A DNA stretch of 64,000 nucleotides from Piscicola geometra (taxonomy: Eukaryota; Annelida; Clitellata; Hirudinida; Piscicolidae). Each line of letters opens with the position of its first letter. The first letter of the stretch is position 1. Shown here one piece after another: positions 63,131 to 64,000 of the stretch. The stretch covers positions 7,572,997 to 7,636,996 of the forward strand of contig OX030964.1 of NCBI GenBank assembly GCA_943735955.1, written 5' to 3'. The notes beneath the pieces are model-generated. The model was not told where the DNA came from. It saw only the letters and a program-made list of their open reading frames with translations, and did no database searches. Position numbers and translations under genes: made by a program.

Positions 63131-63515
63131 AAGAATTTTTTTTTATAAATTAAATTTTAAGAAAAAATACGTGATTAATACGTTATCCTTAAAACTTAAA
63201 AAATAAAATGTGATACTTTTATCTAATTTTTTCGTTCAATCTCGAAATAGCATTTGAATAAATTTGACTTGGCTGTTGTTGTTTCGTCACTTTAACCATA
63301 AGGAAATAATGTTTAAGAAAGAATACGTGATCCTTAAAACTAAAAGATTGGAATTTCATACTTTCATCTAACGTTTGCTCACTTTTTTTTTCAGTCTGGA
63401 AATAGTATTTGAATAAATTTGACTGGGTTGTTGATTCTTCACTTTAATCATTAAGTTTTCTGCTGGTTCTCGATCGTGATTATTTTTCCTTCAAAATTAA
63501 TTTTTGAAGATTTTT
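63131..63515. repeat. Spacer between inverted arrays, itself a tandem duplication
   Basis: Two diverged copies of about 150 bp (about 63165-63300 and 63311-63450). Both contain AATACGTGAT, ATCCTTAAAACT, ATAGTATTTGAATAAATTTG-like sequence and CACTTTAA. No open frame. Confidence 0.75.
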
Positions 63516-64000
63516 TTCCTGAAGACTTTTTATCCTGAAGACTTTTTATTCTAAAGAATTTTTATCCTGAAGACATTTTTTTTGAAGGCTTTTTATCCTG
63601 AAGACTTTTTATCCTGAAGACTTTTTATCTTGAAAATTTTTTATCCTGAAGACTTTTTATCCTGAAGACTTTTTATCCTAAAAACTTTTTATCCTGAAGA
63701 CTTTTTATCTTGAAAACTTTTTATCCTGAAGACTTTTTATCCTGAAGACTTTTTATCCTGAAGACTTTTTATCCTGAAGACTTTTTATCCTGAAGACTTT
63801 TTATTCTGAAGGCTTTTTATCTTAACAACTTTTTATCTTGAAGACTTTTTATCCTGAAGACTTTCTATCCTGAAGACTTTTTATCCTGAAGACTTTTTAT
63901 CCTGAAGACTTTTTATCCTGAAGACTTTTTATCCTGAAGACTTTTTATCCTGAAGACTTTTTATTCTGAAGGCTTTTTATCTTAACAACTTTTTATCTTG
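63516..64000 (-). repeat. 16-bp tandem array, right arm, inverted; runs off window
   Basis: The same 16-bp unit in reverse complement (CTGAAGACTTTTTATC), about 30 units to the window end. Together with the left arm it forms a very long interrupted inverted repeat. Confidence 0.97.

Overview
The window looks like nuclear DNA of a lophotrochozoan, most probably a leech (Annelida, Hirudinea). The evidence is AT-rich sequence, short introns with GT..AG ends, TATA boxes, a destabilase (invertebrate-type lysozyme), and three small secreted genes each ending in an antistasin-type Cys module. Helobdella-like leeches are the closest match I know of, but the species call is inference. No prokaryotic or organellar signal was seen.

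Layout. (1) 1-10.7 kb: the 5' part of a non-LTR retrotransposon on the minus strand sits in the 3' flank of a gene copy that lies mostly outside the window. Two tandem secreted alpha-carbonic-anhydrase-like genes follow; both have lost two of the three zinc histidines. (2) 10.7-16.2 kb: transposon debris and simple repeats, then a nine-exon Shaker-type Kv channel. (3) 17-31.3 kb: an antistasin-like mini-gene (+), a GPCR (-), a PAN-like secreted protein (-), destabilase (-), and a 16-exon receptor-like gene (-) with two discoidin-like domains, two WSC domains, EGF-like modules and one membrane segment. A tRNA-derived SINE lies in one of its introns. (4) 31.4-42.4 kb: a 369-bp inverted-repeat element, then INCENP (+), whose 2337-residue product is about 2.5 times the human length because of low-complexity expansions. 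(5) 42.7-53.3 kb: a small unknown gene (-), an ERK5/MAPK7-like kinase (-) with an expanded activation loop and TQY in place of TEY, and a divergent FBXL2/20-type F-box/LRR gene (+) carrying a 732-bp hAT-type element with an exact 8-bp target duplication. (6) 53.3-64 kb: a nearly perfect 24-bp satellite, a LINE 3' end, two more antistasin-like mini-genes (-), and a 16-bp tandem array that reappears in inverted orientation at the window edge.

The gene models were built by hand. Introns were placed so that phases match and conserved motifs stay in frame, and every multi-exon model reported as a gene closes to a whole number of codons. INCENP (mitosis), ERK5 (signalling) and the FBXL protein (ubiquitin ligase adaptor) are housekeeping or signalling genes. 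The lysozyme, antistasin-like, CA-like and PAN genes are secreted effectors. No operon logic is expected. The main themes are trinucleotide-repeat growth inside conserved proteins and local duplication of small secreted genes.
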